Source of the DNA: Vulcanimicrobiia bacterium
GTDB lineage: Bacteria; Vulcanimicrobiota; Vulcanimicrobiia; Vulcanimicrobiales; Vulcanimicrobiaceae
Reading direction: 5' to 3'
Length of the DNA: 32,879 bases
NCBI GenBank assembly: GCA_024281075.1
Contig: JAMXLK010000014.1
Span: 1 to 32,879 of the forward strand
Of this stretch, positions 22,826 through 30,347 are shown piece by piece. A program made the position numbers and the translations under genes. How positions within the stretch are numbered: the stretch's first letter is position 1; every line of letters begins with the position of its first letter. The notes below the pieces were generated by a model that saw nothing but the letters and a program-made list of their open reading frames with translations, was not told the origin of the DNA and ran no database searches.

Positions 22826-23677
22826 ATGCGCGACCCCAACGTTCCCGAGTCCATCGAAGGCTGGTGGATTCTCCACCGGATGTTCGGATTCGACCGGCGG
22901 CGCTGGGATGCGCTGCCGGAGAAGCGACGCGATAAGTACGCCGGCCACGCCGAGGATCTCGTCGATCACCTCAGAGGCAACGACGACGGCGACGTCGGCC
23001 TGACGCAGATCGTCGGGCACAAAGGCGATCTCATGCTCACGCATTACGCGCGCAGCTTCGATGGCTTAGCCTATGCCCAGACGCTCGTGGATAAGCTCGA
23101 GCTCCGCGATTTTCTCGATCCGCAAGGATCGTACGTCTCGGTCCTGGAGCTGGGGCTCTACGATGCAACCGGAAAGATCCATGCCGAGCTGAATCAGCGC
23201 GGACTCCCGCCCCAATCGCCGGAATGGATTGCGGCGTTCGACGAGCTCATGCGCAAGCAGGCCGAAAGCCCGTACGTCGCGCCCCGCCTTTTTGCGAAGA
23301 TCCCGTCGCGCCGCTACCAGTGTTTCTATCCCATGAGCAAGCGGCGCGGGGAAGTTGCGAACTGGTACATTCTCGGCTTTGAAGCACGAGCGAAGATGAT
23401 GAGCGCGCACGGCGTCGTCGGGCGTTCGTACCACGGCCGCGTGACGCAAGTTATCTCCGGCTCGATCGGCTTCGACGATTTCGAATGGGGCGTCGACCTG
23501 TATGCCGACGATCCGCTCGTTTTTAAAAAGCTCGTGTACGAGATGCGCTTCGACGAAGCCAGCGCGCGGTACGGCGACTTCGGCGCGTTCTGGGCGGGTT
23601 TGCAGTTCTCGCCCGGCGAGCTGCGCGCATTTCTCGACGGCGACGCGATCCCGCAGTTCGAGGCGCTGGCAACGTAA
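22826..23677 (+). CDS. hemQ: Coproheme decarboxylase HemQ (chlorite dismutase family)
   Basis: A 283-aa peroxide-dependent coproheme III decarboxylase, last step of the coproporphyrin route to heme b. It shows GWWILHRMFGFDRRRWDALP at the N-terminus, IVGHKGDLMLTHYARSFDGL, YVSVLELGLY, CFYPMSKRRGEVANWYILG, and the heme-binding segment MSAHGVVGRSYHGRVTQVISGSIGFDDFEWGV. This carries the proximal His (SAHG) and, in VTQVI, the Gln that replaces the catalytic Arg of true chlorite dismutases. The C-terminal KKLVYEMRFDEASARYGDFG is diagnostic of HemQ. Its TAA abuts the stop of the convergent mannosidase gene (TAATTA). Confidence 0.93.
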   Translation: MRDPNVPESIEGWWILHRMFGFDRRRWDALPEKRRDKYAGHAEDLVDHLRGNDDGDVGLTQIVGHKGDLMLTHYARSFDGLAYAQTLVDKLELRDFLDPQGSYVSVLELGLYDATGKIHAELNQRGLPPQSPEWIAAFDELMRKQAESPYVAPRLFAKIPSRRYQCFYPMSKRRGEVANWYILGFEARAKMMSAHGVVGRSYHGRVTQVISGSIGFDDFEWGVDLYADDPLVFKKLVYEMRFDEASARYGDFGAFWAGLQFSPGELRAFLDGDAIPQFEALAT

Positions 23678-26600
23678 TTACGGCGCCGCCACCGTATACG
23701 GGCCGATTCCGAGCGGAATCGGCCTACTCACGCGCCCGCTGTCGACGTCGATGAGCACGCAATTGTCGTCGCGATGCGATACGACGACCGCCGTGCGACC
23801 GTCTGACGTAACGGCGACGCCGTACGGCGCCCCGCCGACCGGGATAGGCGCCATGGCTCGTTGCGTCGTCAAATCGATCGGCGTGATTGTCGAGTTTGCA
23901 TAGTTTGTGACGTACGCGAAGCTGCCGTTGCGCGCGAGCGCAATCTGCATCGGATAGACGCCTGTCGGAATGCGCACGGCATCGTGCGTGCCCGCGAGAT
24001 CGACGATTCTGACGTCGTTGTCGGCGCTCTCGGCGACGTAGAGGTGTGTGCCGTCGGTGCCAATTGCAAGCCCCGAGGGTTTGCTGCCGACGGCAATCGC
24101 GTGTTGGGCGCGGCCCGATCGCACGTCGACGGGCGTGACGGTATTCGAGCCGTTGTTGCTCACGTAGAGCATCGAGCCGTCGGGCGCAATCGCGATCGAT
24201 TTCGGATTCAGGCCGACCGCAATCGGTGCCGAAGTGGTGAGCGACCGCGTATCGACCGATTGAATCGTCGCGTCGCCGGAGTTGGCGACCCACAGCCTTC
24301 GTCCAGTTGGTTCGAGCGCGAGACCGTTTGGTCCGGAACCGGTCTTGATCGTCGCGATCGTTTCCAGGCGGTTCGTGTCGACGACGCTGATCGAATTGCC
24401 GGCGAGATTTGCAACGTACAGCCGAGTGCCGTCGGCGCTGAGTACCGCGTCCCGCGGCTCTTCACCGACGGTAATCTCCGGCCCGGTGAAACCGGTGTCG
24501 AGATCGATTGGCGTGATCGTGTTGCCGAAACGATTCTGCGCGTAGGCAATGCGCGGACGCTCGGCGCCGTTGCTCACCCGAACCGGCACGATCAGATGCT
24601 CGAGGAGCGCGCCGTTCTGCTCGTGAGCGTCGAACCGGACGCCGTAGTATCCGGCGTTCAGCGCGCCGCCGGCGGCAATTTGCGTCGATACGGTTGCGCG
24701 GGACCCGGCGTTTACCGCGACGCTGCCGCTGGTCGGAGCTAGCTCGAGCCCGCGTGGAACCGTCGCGTGCCATGCGACGACGGCCGGAGCCGTCCCCTCG
24801 TTCGCGATTGAGAAGCCAAACGCTCGAGCGGCGCCGGCGCCCATCGAAAGACTTTTCGTAGCAACGAAGACCGCGCCCGAAGACGGCGGAGTCACGAGCT
24901 GCGTGGTCGCAAACGATGGCGGCGCAGCGTCCGCGCTCGCGGCCCACTGCTTATTCGGTCGATCGCCCACCGCGACGTCGAGGCGCAGGCTTCGGTGCAG
25001 CGGCAGGCTGAGCCACGCCGCGTTGCGCGGCCGGCCGTTGACGGCGAGCTGCTGGACGTAAAGATTCGCATCGGAACTGCCCGGCGAATTCATGACGACC
25101 GCCGGTGATCCGGGTGCGCGCAGCGTGACGGACGTAAAGAGCGGGGCGCCGACGTCGAGATAGCGCGCGGCCGAATTTTGCGGATAGAGACCGATCGCGC
25201 ACCAGACGTACCACGCGCTCATCGTTCCGAGGTCGTCGTTGCCGGGAAGCCCGTCGGGCGTATCGGCATAGAGCGTCGTCAGGGCGCGGCGAACGATCTC
25301 TTGCGCGCGCCACGGCGCGCCGTCGGAGAGATAGACCCACGGCGATCCGAGGCTCGGCTCGTTACCGAGCCACGCATAGGGTTTATCCTGCCCGGCATTG
25401 AGTTGTGAGAAGAAATCGTCGAGTTTCGTACGTGCCGATTGCGTTCCGCCCATTGCGACGATCAGATTGCGAAGATCCTGCGGAACCATCCACGTATACT
25501 GCGCCGCATTGCCTTCCTGAAAGCCGCTCTCGCCGTTTTCGGTGACGGCCGAGTGCATGAACGCGCCGTCGGAGTCGCGGGGCTCGATTGATGCGCGGCT
25601 CGTATCGAAGAGCGTCATCCAATTTGCGGAGCGGCGCATGAATCGCGCGTACACCGACGCGTTGCCGACCGCCGAAGCGAGGCGCGCAATCGAGAAGTCG
25701 TCGTAGGCGTATTCGAGCGTCTCCGACGCGCCGTTCGGTCCTGGCGAAACCGACGTCGTATGCGTGTTCACGACGAAACCGCGCTGCAGGTAATCGTCGT
25801 CTAGCTCCCAGCGCGGAACGTACCAGCCTTGTCCGGGCTGTCCGGCAGTCGTCGAGGCGCCTTGTACCATCGCGGCAAGTGCGCCGCGTGCGTCAAAATC
25901 GCGCGCGCCAAATGCATACGCGCCCGCAATCACCGGATCGATCGAGTCGCCGCCCATCACGCTCGTCGGACCGTTCACGAGCGCCCATCGCGGAAGCCAT
26001 CCGTTGCCTTGCGTGGCGGCATCGACCAGCGATTGCATCATGTCGCTCGTTTGGCGCGGCGCGAGCAGCGCGAGCAGCGGTACTTCGGTGCGATAAATAT
26101 CCCAATCCGAGAAGTTTGCGTATTCGTCGTGGCCGGGCCGCACGCGGTGGACTCGTCCGTCGAAGCCGGTGTAGTTACCGGTTACGTCGCTGATGAGATT
26201 GGGATGGAGGAAGACGTGATAGAGCGCCGTGTAGAACGTGCGACGTTCGCCTTGCGTGCCGCCGGTCACCGCAATGCGGCCGAGCATCGCACTCCAAGCG
26301 TCGGTGGCGCGGTTGCGAACGTCGATGATGTTCCAGCTTTTGCCCTCTGCCGCGAGATTCGCACGAGCGCCGGCGGCGCTCACGAACGAAAGGCCGACTT
26401 TCACGACCACGTCGTTGCGATGCGTCGTGTCGAAGGAAACCCACGCGCCCCGGCCGTCGGCGTAGCTGCCCGATTGTCGAAACGGCCGATCGAAGCGCGC
26501 CGCAAAGTAGACGGTGTACCGGTCGGGCATGCCGCAGAAGAATCCGCTCGAGGCAGATCCCGAGAGTCCGTCGTTGCCGTCGACCTCGACGTGCGCACGC

Positions 26601-27085
26601 GTGACGCCGGCTTGATTCGAGGCGCCGTTCAAGAAAAGATTCGCCTGCGCGGTCGAAGGAAAAGTGAATCGGCCGATTCCGGTGCGCGGCGTGACGCTGA
26701 GCTCCGTTCGAATCGCCGGGGTACCGAGCGAAACCGCATACCATCCCGGCGCGGTGACTTCGGTTGCGTGCGTAAACGGCTGGCGAAGCGATGAGGGATC
26801 GCTCGGAATCGCGCCGACAGCCGGCAGGATTGCGAAATCGCCGAAGACGTTGCAGCCCGGTCCGCTCAAGTGCGTCAAACTGAGGCCCGTGATCTCGCGG
26901 TCGCTATACTCGTAACCGCCGCCGGCATTCTGCGAGGGCGTGTCGGGACTCCATTGCACCATGCCGAAGGGCAGATCGGCGCCCGGAAACGTGTCGATCG
27001 GACCGCCGACCGGCGTGCCGGACGTCCCCACGAACGTATCGACCAGCGAGGTAAGCGCAGCAAAGAGCGCCGCAGCAAATAGCAC
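23678..27085 (-). CDS. Secreted GH92 alpha-mannosidase fused to a YVTN beta-propeller
   Basis: 1135 aa from GTG 27085; the longer frame (to 27355) runs antisense-free through comM and is basic and implausible. A short signal peptide (LFAAALFAALTS) leads to a GH92 exo-alpha-mannosidase domain (about 14-740) with GGPIDTFPGADLPFGMVQWS, GGGYEYSDREITGLSLTHLSG, the catalytic-acid region FQEGNAAQYTWMVPQD (Glu near 523), WLGNEPSLGSPWVY, and GLPGNDDLGTMSAWYVWCAIG with the catalytic aspartates. Then comes a NEW3-like beta-sandwich (about 745-840) and a seven-bladed YVTN propeller (about 842-1131; for example LYVANLAGNSISVVDTNRLE, LYVSNNGSNTVTPVDV). GH92 enzymes trim alpha-mannosides from glycans and are Ca2+-dependent. 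The propeller may bind ligand or cell wall. Confidence 0.9.
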   Translation of the reverse strand: MLFAAALFAALTSLVDTFVGTSGTPVGGPIDTFPGADLPFGMVQWSPDTPSQNAGGGYEYSDREITGLSLTHLSGPGCNVFGDFAILPAVGAIPSDPSSLRQPFTHATEVTAPGWYAVSLGTPAIRTELSVTPRTGIGRFTFPSTAQANLFLNGASNQAGVTRAHVEVDGNDGLSGSASSGFFCGMPDRYTVYFAARFDRPFRQSGSYADGRGAWVSFDTTHRNDVVVKVGLSFVSAAGARANLAAEGKSWNIIDVRNRATDAWSAMLGRIAVTGGTQGERRTFYTALYHVFLHPNLISDVTGNYTGFDGRVHRVRPGHDEYANFSDWDIYRTEVPLLALLAPRQTSDMMQSLVDAATQGNGWLPRWALVNGPTSVMGGDSIDPVIAGAYAFGARDFDARGALAAMVQGASTTAGQPGQGWYVPRWELDDDYLQRGFVVNTHTTSVSPGPNGASETLEYAYDDFSIARLASAVGNASVYARFMRRSANWMTLFDTSRASIEPRDSDGAFMHSAVTENGESGFQEGNAAQYTWMVPQDLRNLIVAMGGTQSARTKLDDFFSQLNAGQDKPYAWLGNEPSLGSPWVYLSDGAPWRAQEIVRRALTTLYADTPDGLPGNDDLGTMSAWYVWCAIGLYPQNSAARYLDVGAPLFTSVTLRAPGSPAVVMNSPGSSDANLYVQQLAVNGRPRNAAWLSLPLHRSLRLDVAVGDRPNKQWAASADAAPPSFATTQLVTPPSSGAVFVATKSLSMGAGAARAFGFSIANEGTAPAVVAWHATVPRGLELAPTSGSVAVNAGSRATVSTQIAAGGALNAGYYGVRFDAHEQNGALLEHLIVPVRVSNGAERPRIAYAQNRFGNTITPIDLDTGFTGPEITVGEEPRDAVLSADGTRLYVANLAGNSISVVDTNRLETIATIKTGSGPNGLALEPTGRRLWVANSGDATIQSVDTRSLTTSAPIAVGLNPKSIAIAPDGSMLYVSNNGSNTVTPVDVRSGRAQHAIAVGSKPSGLAIGTDGTHLYVAESADNDVRIVDLAGTHDAVRIPTGVYPMQIALARNGSFAYVTNYANSTITPIDLTTQRAMAPIPVGGAPYGVAVTSDGRTAVVVSHRDDNCVLIDVDSGRVSRPIPLGIGPYTVAAP
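23701..23724. other. Hairpin downstream of hemQ, inside the mannosidase 3' end
   Basis: GGCCGATTCC (23701-23710), GAGC, GGAATCGGCC (23715-23724) form a perfect 10-base stem with a 4-base loop, 23 bases past the hemQ stop and within the last codons of the convergent gene. There is no U-tract, so it may slow or protect transcript ends rather than be a standard intrinsic terminator. Confidence 0.45.
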
Positions 27086-27098
27086 GCGGTTTGTTACG

Positions 27099-28634
27099 TT
27101 ATGCCGCGGCGCCCAGCCTTTCCAAACTGCGATACTGGATCGCCTCCGCGACGTGCTCGGCCGCGATTGCGTCGTGTGCGCCGAGGTCGGCGATCGTCCG
27201 CGCGACGCGTGCGATGCGGTCGAGCGCGCGCGCCGAGAACTGTCGCTTCGCGCTGGCACGCGCGAGGAGGCGCATCGCGCTCTCGTCGAGCGCGCAGTAA
27301 CGCCGCATCGCGTTGCCGGGAATTTCGGCGTTATTCGAGAGCCCCGTGCCGGCAAAGCGGTTATTCTGGCGCTCGCGGGCTGCGAGAACGCGCGCCCGGA
27401 TTTGCGCGGAGTGCTCGGCGCCGTCGTAGCGAACCATGTCGTCGAACGGCACGCGTCCGATCTCGATCTGCATATCGATGCGGTCGAGCAGCGGCCCTGA
27501 AAGTTTACCGACGTACTTCGCGACCATCGCGTCGTCGCAGCGGCACTCCGTGCTCCGCGTGCCGCGATAACCGCACGGGCAGGGATTCATCGAAGCGACC
27601 AGCTGAAAGCGCGCCGGGTACGTAAACGTTCCGGAGGCCCGCGCAATCGTCACGGTGCCTTCCTCCAGCGGTTGGCGCATCACTTCGATCGCGCTGCGCG
27701 TGAACTCGGGCAGCTCGTCGAGGAAGAGCACGCCGTGGTGCGCGAGCGAGATTTCGCCGGGCTTGACGAGCGCGCCGCCTCCGACGAGCGCCGTTTGGCT
27801 TATCGTGTGATGCGGAAAACGAAAAGGGCGTACGCGCACGATGCCCGCGCGATCCACCAGTAAGCCGGCGACGCTGTAAATTTTCGTCACTTCAAGGGCT
27901 TCGTGCAGCGACATTGGCGGCAAGATGGAGGGCAGGCGGCGCGCGAGCATCGTCTTTCCGCATCCCGGCGGACCGACGAGCAAAAGATTGTGTCCTCCGG
28001 CGGCGGCGAGCTCGAGCGCGCGTTTTGCGGCGATTTGCCCGCGCACGTCGGCGAGATCGCCGTGTGCGAGCGCGTCGACGTCGTCGAGAACGGGAGCCGC
28101 GGTCCGGCGGCGCCATTTCGCGCCGTGTCCGCTCACGACGGCGACCACCTGCTGCAGCGAATCGACGGCGTAGAGCTCGATCTCTGCGACGAGCGCAGCC
28201 TCATCCGCATTGCGCGCCGGAACGATCAGCTTGGTGAAGCCCGCATTGCGCGCGCCCAACACCATTGGAAGAATTCCGCTTACCGGCTGCAGCTTGCCAT
28301 CGAGCGCGAGCTCGCCGAGTGCGATGAACTCGCGCATTGCCGCGCGATCGATTTGTTCGTCGATGCCCATCAACGCAAGCGCGATGGCGACGTCGAACGC
28401 CGGCCCCGCTTTGCGAACGTCGGCCGGCGAAAGGTTGACCAGAAGCTTTCCAGCCGGATACGCAAATCCGGAGTTGAGGATCGCCGCCCGCACGCGCTCG
28501 CGTGCTTCGCCCAGGGCGCGATCGGGGAGGCCGATGATTGCAAAGGCCGGCGTCCCGGGCGCGCTGTCCGCTTCGACGCGCACGACGTAGCCTTCGATGC
28601 CGAGCATCGCGGCTGTAAAGGCGAGGGAAAGCAT
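27099..28634 (-). CDS. comM: YifB/ComM family Mg-chelatase-like AAA+ ATPase
   Basis: 511 aa. An N-terminal Lon-protease-like ChlI domain (VRVEADSAPGTPAFAIIGLPDRALGEARERVRAAI, about 17-50) and KLLVNLSPADVRKAGPAFDVAIALAL are followed by the AAA+ domain with Walker A LLVGPPGCGKTMLARRLPSILPP (about 220) and Walker B GVLFLDELPEF. The zinc-associated PCPCGYRG and the C-terminal Mg_chelatase_C region (SARALDRIARVARTIADL) complete the family pattern at normal length. In Haemophilus and Vibrio, ComM is a branch-migration helicase that extends recombination of transforming DNA. Fourteen bases separate its stop from the mannosidase start. Confidence 0.94.
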   Translation of the reverse strand: MLSLAFTAAMLGIEGYVVRVEADSAPGTPAFAIIGLPDRALGEARERVRAAILNSGFAYPAGKLLVNLSPADVRKAGPAFDVAIALALMGIDEQIDRAAMREFIALGELALDGKLQPVSGILPMVLGARNAGFTKLIVPARNADEAALVAEIELYAVDSLQQVVAVVSGHGAKWRRRTAAPVLDDVDALAHGDLADVRGQIAAKRALELAAAGGHNLLLVGPPGCGKTMLARRLPSILPPMSLHEALEVTKIYSVAGLLVDRAGIVRVRPFRFPHHTISQTALVGGGALVKPGEISLAHHGVLFLDELPEFTRSAIEVMRQPLEEGTVTIARASGTFTYPARFQLVASMNPCPCGYRGTRSTECRCDDAMVAKYVGKLSGPLLDRIDMQIEIGRVPFDDMVRYDGAEHSAQIRARVLAARERQNNRFAGTGLSNNAEIPGNAMRRYCALDESAMRLLARASAKRQFSARALDRIARVARTIADLGAHDAIAAEHVAEAIQYRSLERLGAAA

Positions 28635-28703
28635 AACGCACTTTCGTACTGCGCGCAGCCGCTGCAGTATCTAGGGGAGTAGGCTCCGGGGCGTCGGGCA
28701 AGA

Positions 28704-29291
28704 ATGACGGCGGCAATGAGACCCGATGTGCTTGCGGACTGGGCTCAAGTCGGCACGTTCGTCGTGATCTTCGGCAGCGTCATCGCGGCCATGATCCAAC
28801 TGCGTCACATCCGCGCGGGAAATCAATTGGAAGCGCTGCTCTCGCTGCAGCGCGAGTTTCGCGTCCCCGAGCTTCAGGCCGCGTTGACGTACCTTCAAGA
28901 GCAACTGCCGCAGCGGCTCGAGGATCCCTCGTACCGTCAAGAGCTCGAGCGCGTCGGATACGTCGACACGGCCGCGCATCCCGAAATGGTCGCGTGCAAC
29001 TGGCTCAACGTCATGGGGACGCTCGTCGCCCGCGGCTATGTCTCCGAAGACGCGTTTATGGATCTCTTCGCGCGCCTGATCGTCTTTTGCTGGCGGCAAG
29101 TCGCTCCGGCTATTGCAATCATGCGACGGACCCGCGGCCAAGGGCAGTATCACGACTTCGAATACCTGGCGGCGCGCGCCGCGGCATGGCTCAAACGCAA
29201 CCCGGACGGCACCTTTCCGCTTTCGTTCGCACGCGAACCGTTACCCGACCGCTGGCTCGAAAGCGACCGGCGCCAAGCGGTCGAGAGCTAG
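28704..29291 (+). CDS. Membrane-anchored protein of unknown function (DUF4760-like)
   Basis: 195 aa. One N-terminal helix (VGTFVVIFGSVIAAMIQLRHI, about 16-36) is followed by a soluble alpha-helical domain (EALLSLQREFRVPELQAALTYLQEQL, NWLNVMGTLVARGYVSEDAFMDLFARLIVFCWRQV, YHDFEYLAARAAAWL). The build resembles DUF4760-type proteins, but no motif is decisive and I cannot name a function. ATG 28704 and 28716 are both possible starts; neither has a strong Shine-Dalgarno. It is divergent from comM, with 69 bases between, and the ABC importer operon follows after a leader that has its own regulatory features. Confidence 0.75.
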   Translation: MTAAMRPDVLADWAQVGTFVVIFGSVIAAMIQLRHIRAGNQLEALLSLQREFRVPELQAALTYLQEQLPQRLEDPSYRQELERVGYVDTAAHPEMVACNWLNVMGTLVARGYVSEDAFMDLFARLIVFCWRQVAPAIAIMRRTRGQGQYHDFEYLAARAAAWLKRNPDGTFPLSFAREPLPDRWLESDRRQAVES

Positions 29292-29312
29292 GAAAACGGC
29301 AATTTCGCCCAT

Positions 29313-29355
29313 TTTTCCACAGATTGCACAAGTTAATGTCACAGGCTGTGGACAA
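29313..29355. promoter_or_regulatory. Paired inverted DnaA-box-like sites in the importer leader
   Basis: TTTTCCACA (29313-29321) and TGTGGACAA (29347-29355) face each other. Extended by one G/C, the arms form a 10-base inverted repeat with one mismatch, separated by 23 bases of AT-rich sequence. Each arm resembles a DnaA box (TTATCCACA). The pair lies just upstream of the Shine-Dalgarno of the binding-protein gene, so an operator for a sugar-responsive regulator is equally possible. Confidence 0.4.
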
Positions 29356-29380
29356 TAACGCAGCTTTAAAGGAGATCAAA

Positions 29381-30340
29381 TTGATCAAAAAGCTTGCTCG
29401 TATTGCCCCGGCAACGATTGCCGTCGCGCTTTTTGCCGGCTGTTCGCACGGCACGTCCCAATCGTCCGCCGCGGCGTCGCCGGCAGGCGCACCAGGCGCG
29501 CACAAGACGATCGGCGTGTCGATTCAAAACCGGGAAGCGCAATTCTATCAGGATATGGAGTCCGGGATGCGCCAGCAGGCGGCGAAATACGGCTACGCGC
29601 TCATCGTCGTGGATGCAAGCCGGGACAACGCCAAACAGCAGAGCCAAGTGGAAGATTTCATCTCCAAGCGCGTCGATGCGATCGTCCTCACCCCCTACGA
29701 TTCGCAGGCGATCGGAAGCGCGATCGCCGAGGCAAATAATGCGGGCATTCCGGTCTTCACGGCCGACATTGCAAGCACGAGCCGGCAAGGCCGCGTGGTC
29801 GCGCACATCGCCAGCGATAACGTGCAAGGCGGATTCCAGGCCGGCAAACTGGTCTGTGAAGCCGTGGGCAAAACCGGCAGCGTCGCGATCATCGACGAGC
29901 CCGAAGTGACGAGCGTTCAAGATCGCGTCAAAGGTTTCAAGATGGCGCTCGCGCAGATCTGCCCGAGCGTCACGATCGTGGCCGACGTCGATTCGGGCGG
30001 TACCCGCGACAAAGCGAGCAGCGATACGGGCGACGTGTTGCAGGCGCATCGCGACCTCAAAGGCATCTTCGGCATCAACGACGATTCGGCGCTCGGTGCG
30101 ATGGCCGCGGTCAAGGCCGCCGGCATGAAGAATATCGCGATCGTCGGATACGATGCGACGCCCGAAGCGCGCTCCGCGATCGCGAAAGGCGATATGTATG
30201 GCGATGCAATTCAATATCCGGCCAAAATCGGATCGACGACGATCGACATCATCCACGCATATTTCAATAGCCAGACGCCGCAGCCGGTGGTGAAGATCCC
30301 GGTCGGCACGTACACGCGCGCGAACGCTTCGGCTCCTTAA
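29381..30340 (+). CDS. Sugar ABC transporter substrate-binding lipoprotein (RbsB-like)
   Basis: 319 aa from TTG 29381, chosen because AAAGGAG (29368-29374) lies 6 bases upstream and a lipoprotein signal follows directly (MIKKLARIAPATIAVALFAGC, lipobox LFAGC, Cys21). The mature protein is a periplasmic-binding-protein type 1 fold: KTIGVSIQNREAQFYQDMESG, ALIVVDASRDNAKQQSQVEDF, VDAIVLTPYDSQAIGSAIAEA, VAHIASDNVQGGFQAGKLV, KGIFGINDDSALGAMAAVKA and NIAIVGYDATPEARSAI. It resembles ribose-binding proteins (CUT2 class), but the exact sugar is unknown. It is the first gene of a three-gene importer. Confidence 0.92.
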   Translation: MIKKLARIAPATIAVALFAGCSHGTSQSSAAASPAGAPGAHKTIGVSIQNREAQFYQDMESGMRQQAAKYGYALIVVDASRDNAKQQSQVEDFISKRVDAIVLTPYDSQAIGSAIAEANNAGIPVFTADIASTSRQGRVVAHIASDNVQGGFQAGKLVCEAVGKTGSVAIIDEPEVTSVQDRVKGFKMALAQICPSVTIVADVDSGGTRDKASSDTGDVLQAHRDLKGIFGINDDSALGAMAAVKAAGMKNIAIVGYDATPEARSAIAKGDMYGDAIQYPAKIGSTTIDIIHAYFNSQTPQPVVKIPVGTYTRANASAP

Positions 30341-30347
30341 GTGTAGC

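Noticed and set aside
25829-26794. A 321-aa plus-strand frame across the mannosidase
   Set aside because: It is antisense to well-conserved GH92 sequence and has no recognisable domain or good start signal.
27086-27355. N-terminal 90 residues of the long mannosidase frame
   Set aside because: It overlaps the comM coding region in another frame and is Ser/Arg-rich. GTG 27085 begins a proper hydrophobic signal segment.
28994-29380. N-terminal extension of the binding-protein frame
   Set aside because: It runs out of frame through the preceding gene. TTG 29381 has a near-perfect Shine-Dalgarno and is followed at once by a lipoprotein signal.
29292-29380. Chromosomal replication origin
   Set aside because: Only two DnaA-like boxes, no dnaA/dnaN neighbours and no box cluster. 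A regulatory site is more economical.
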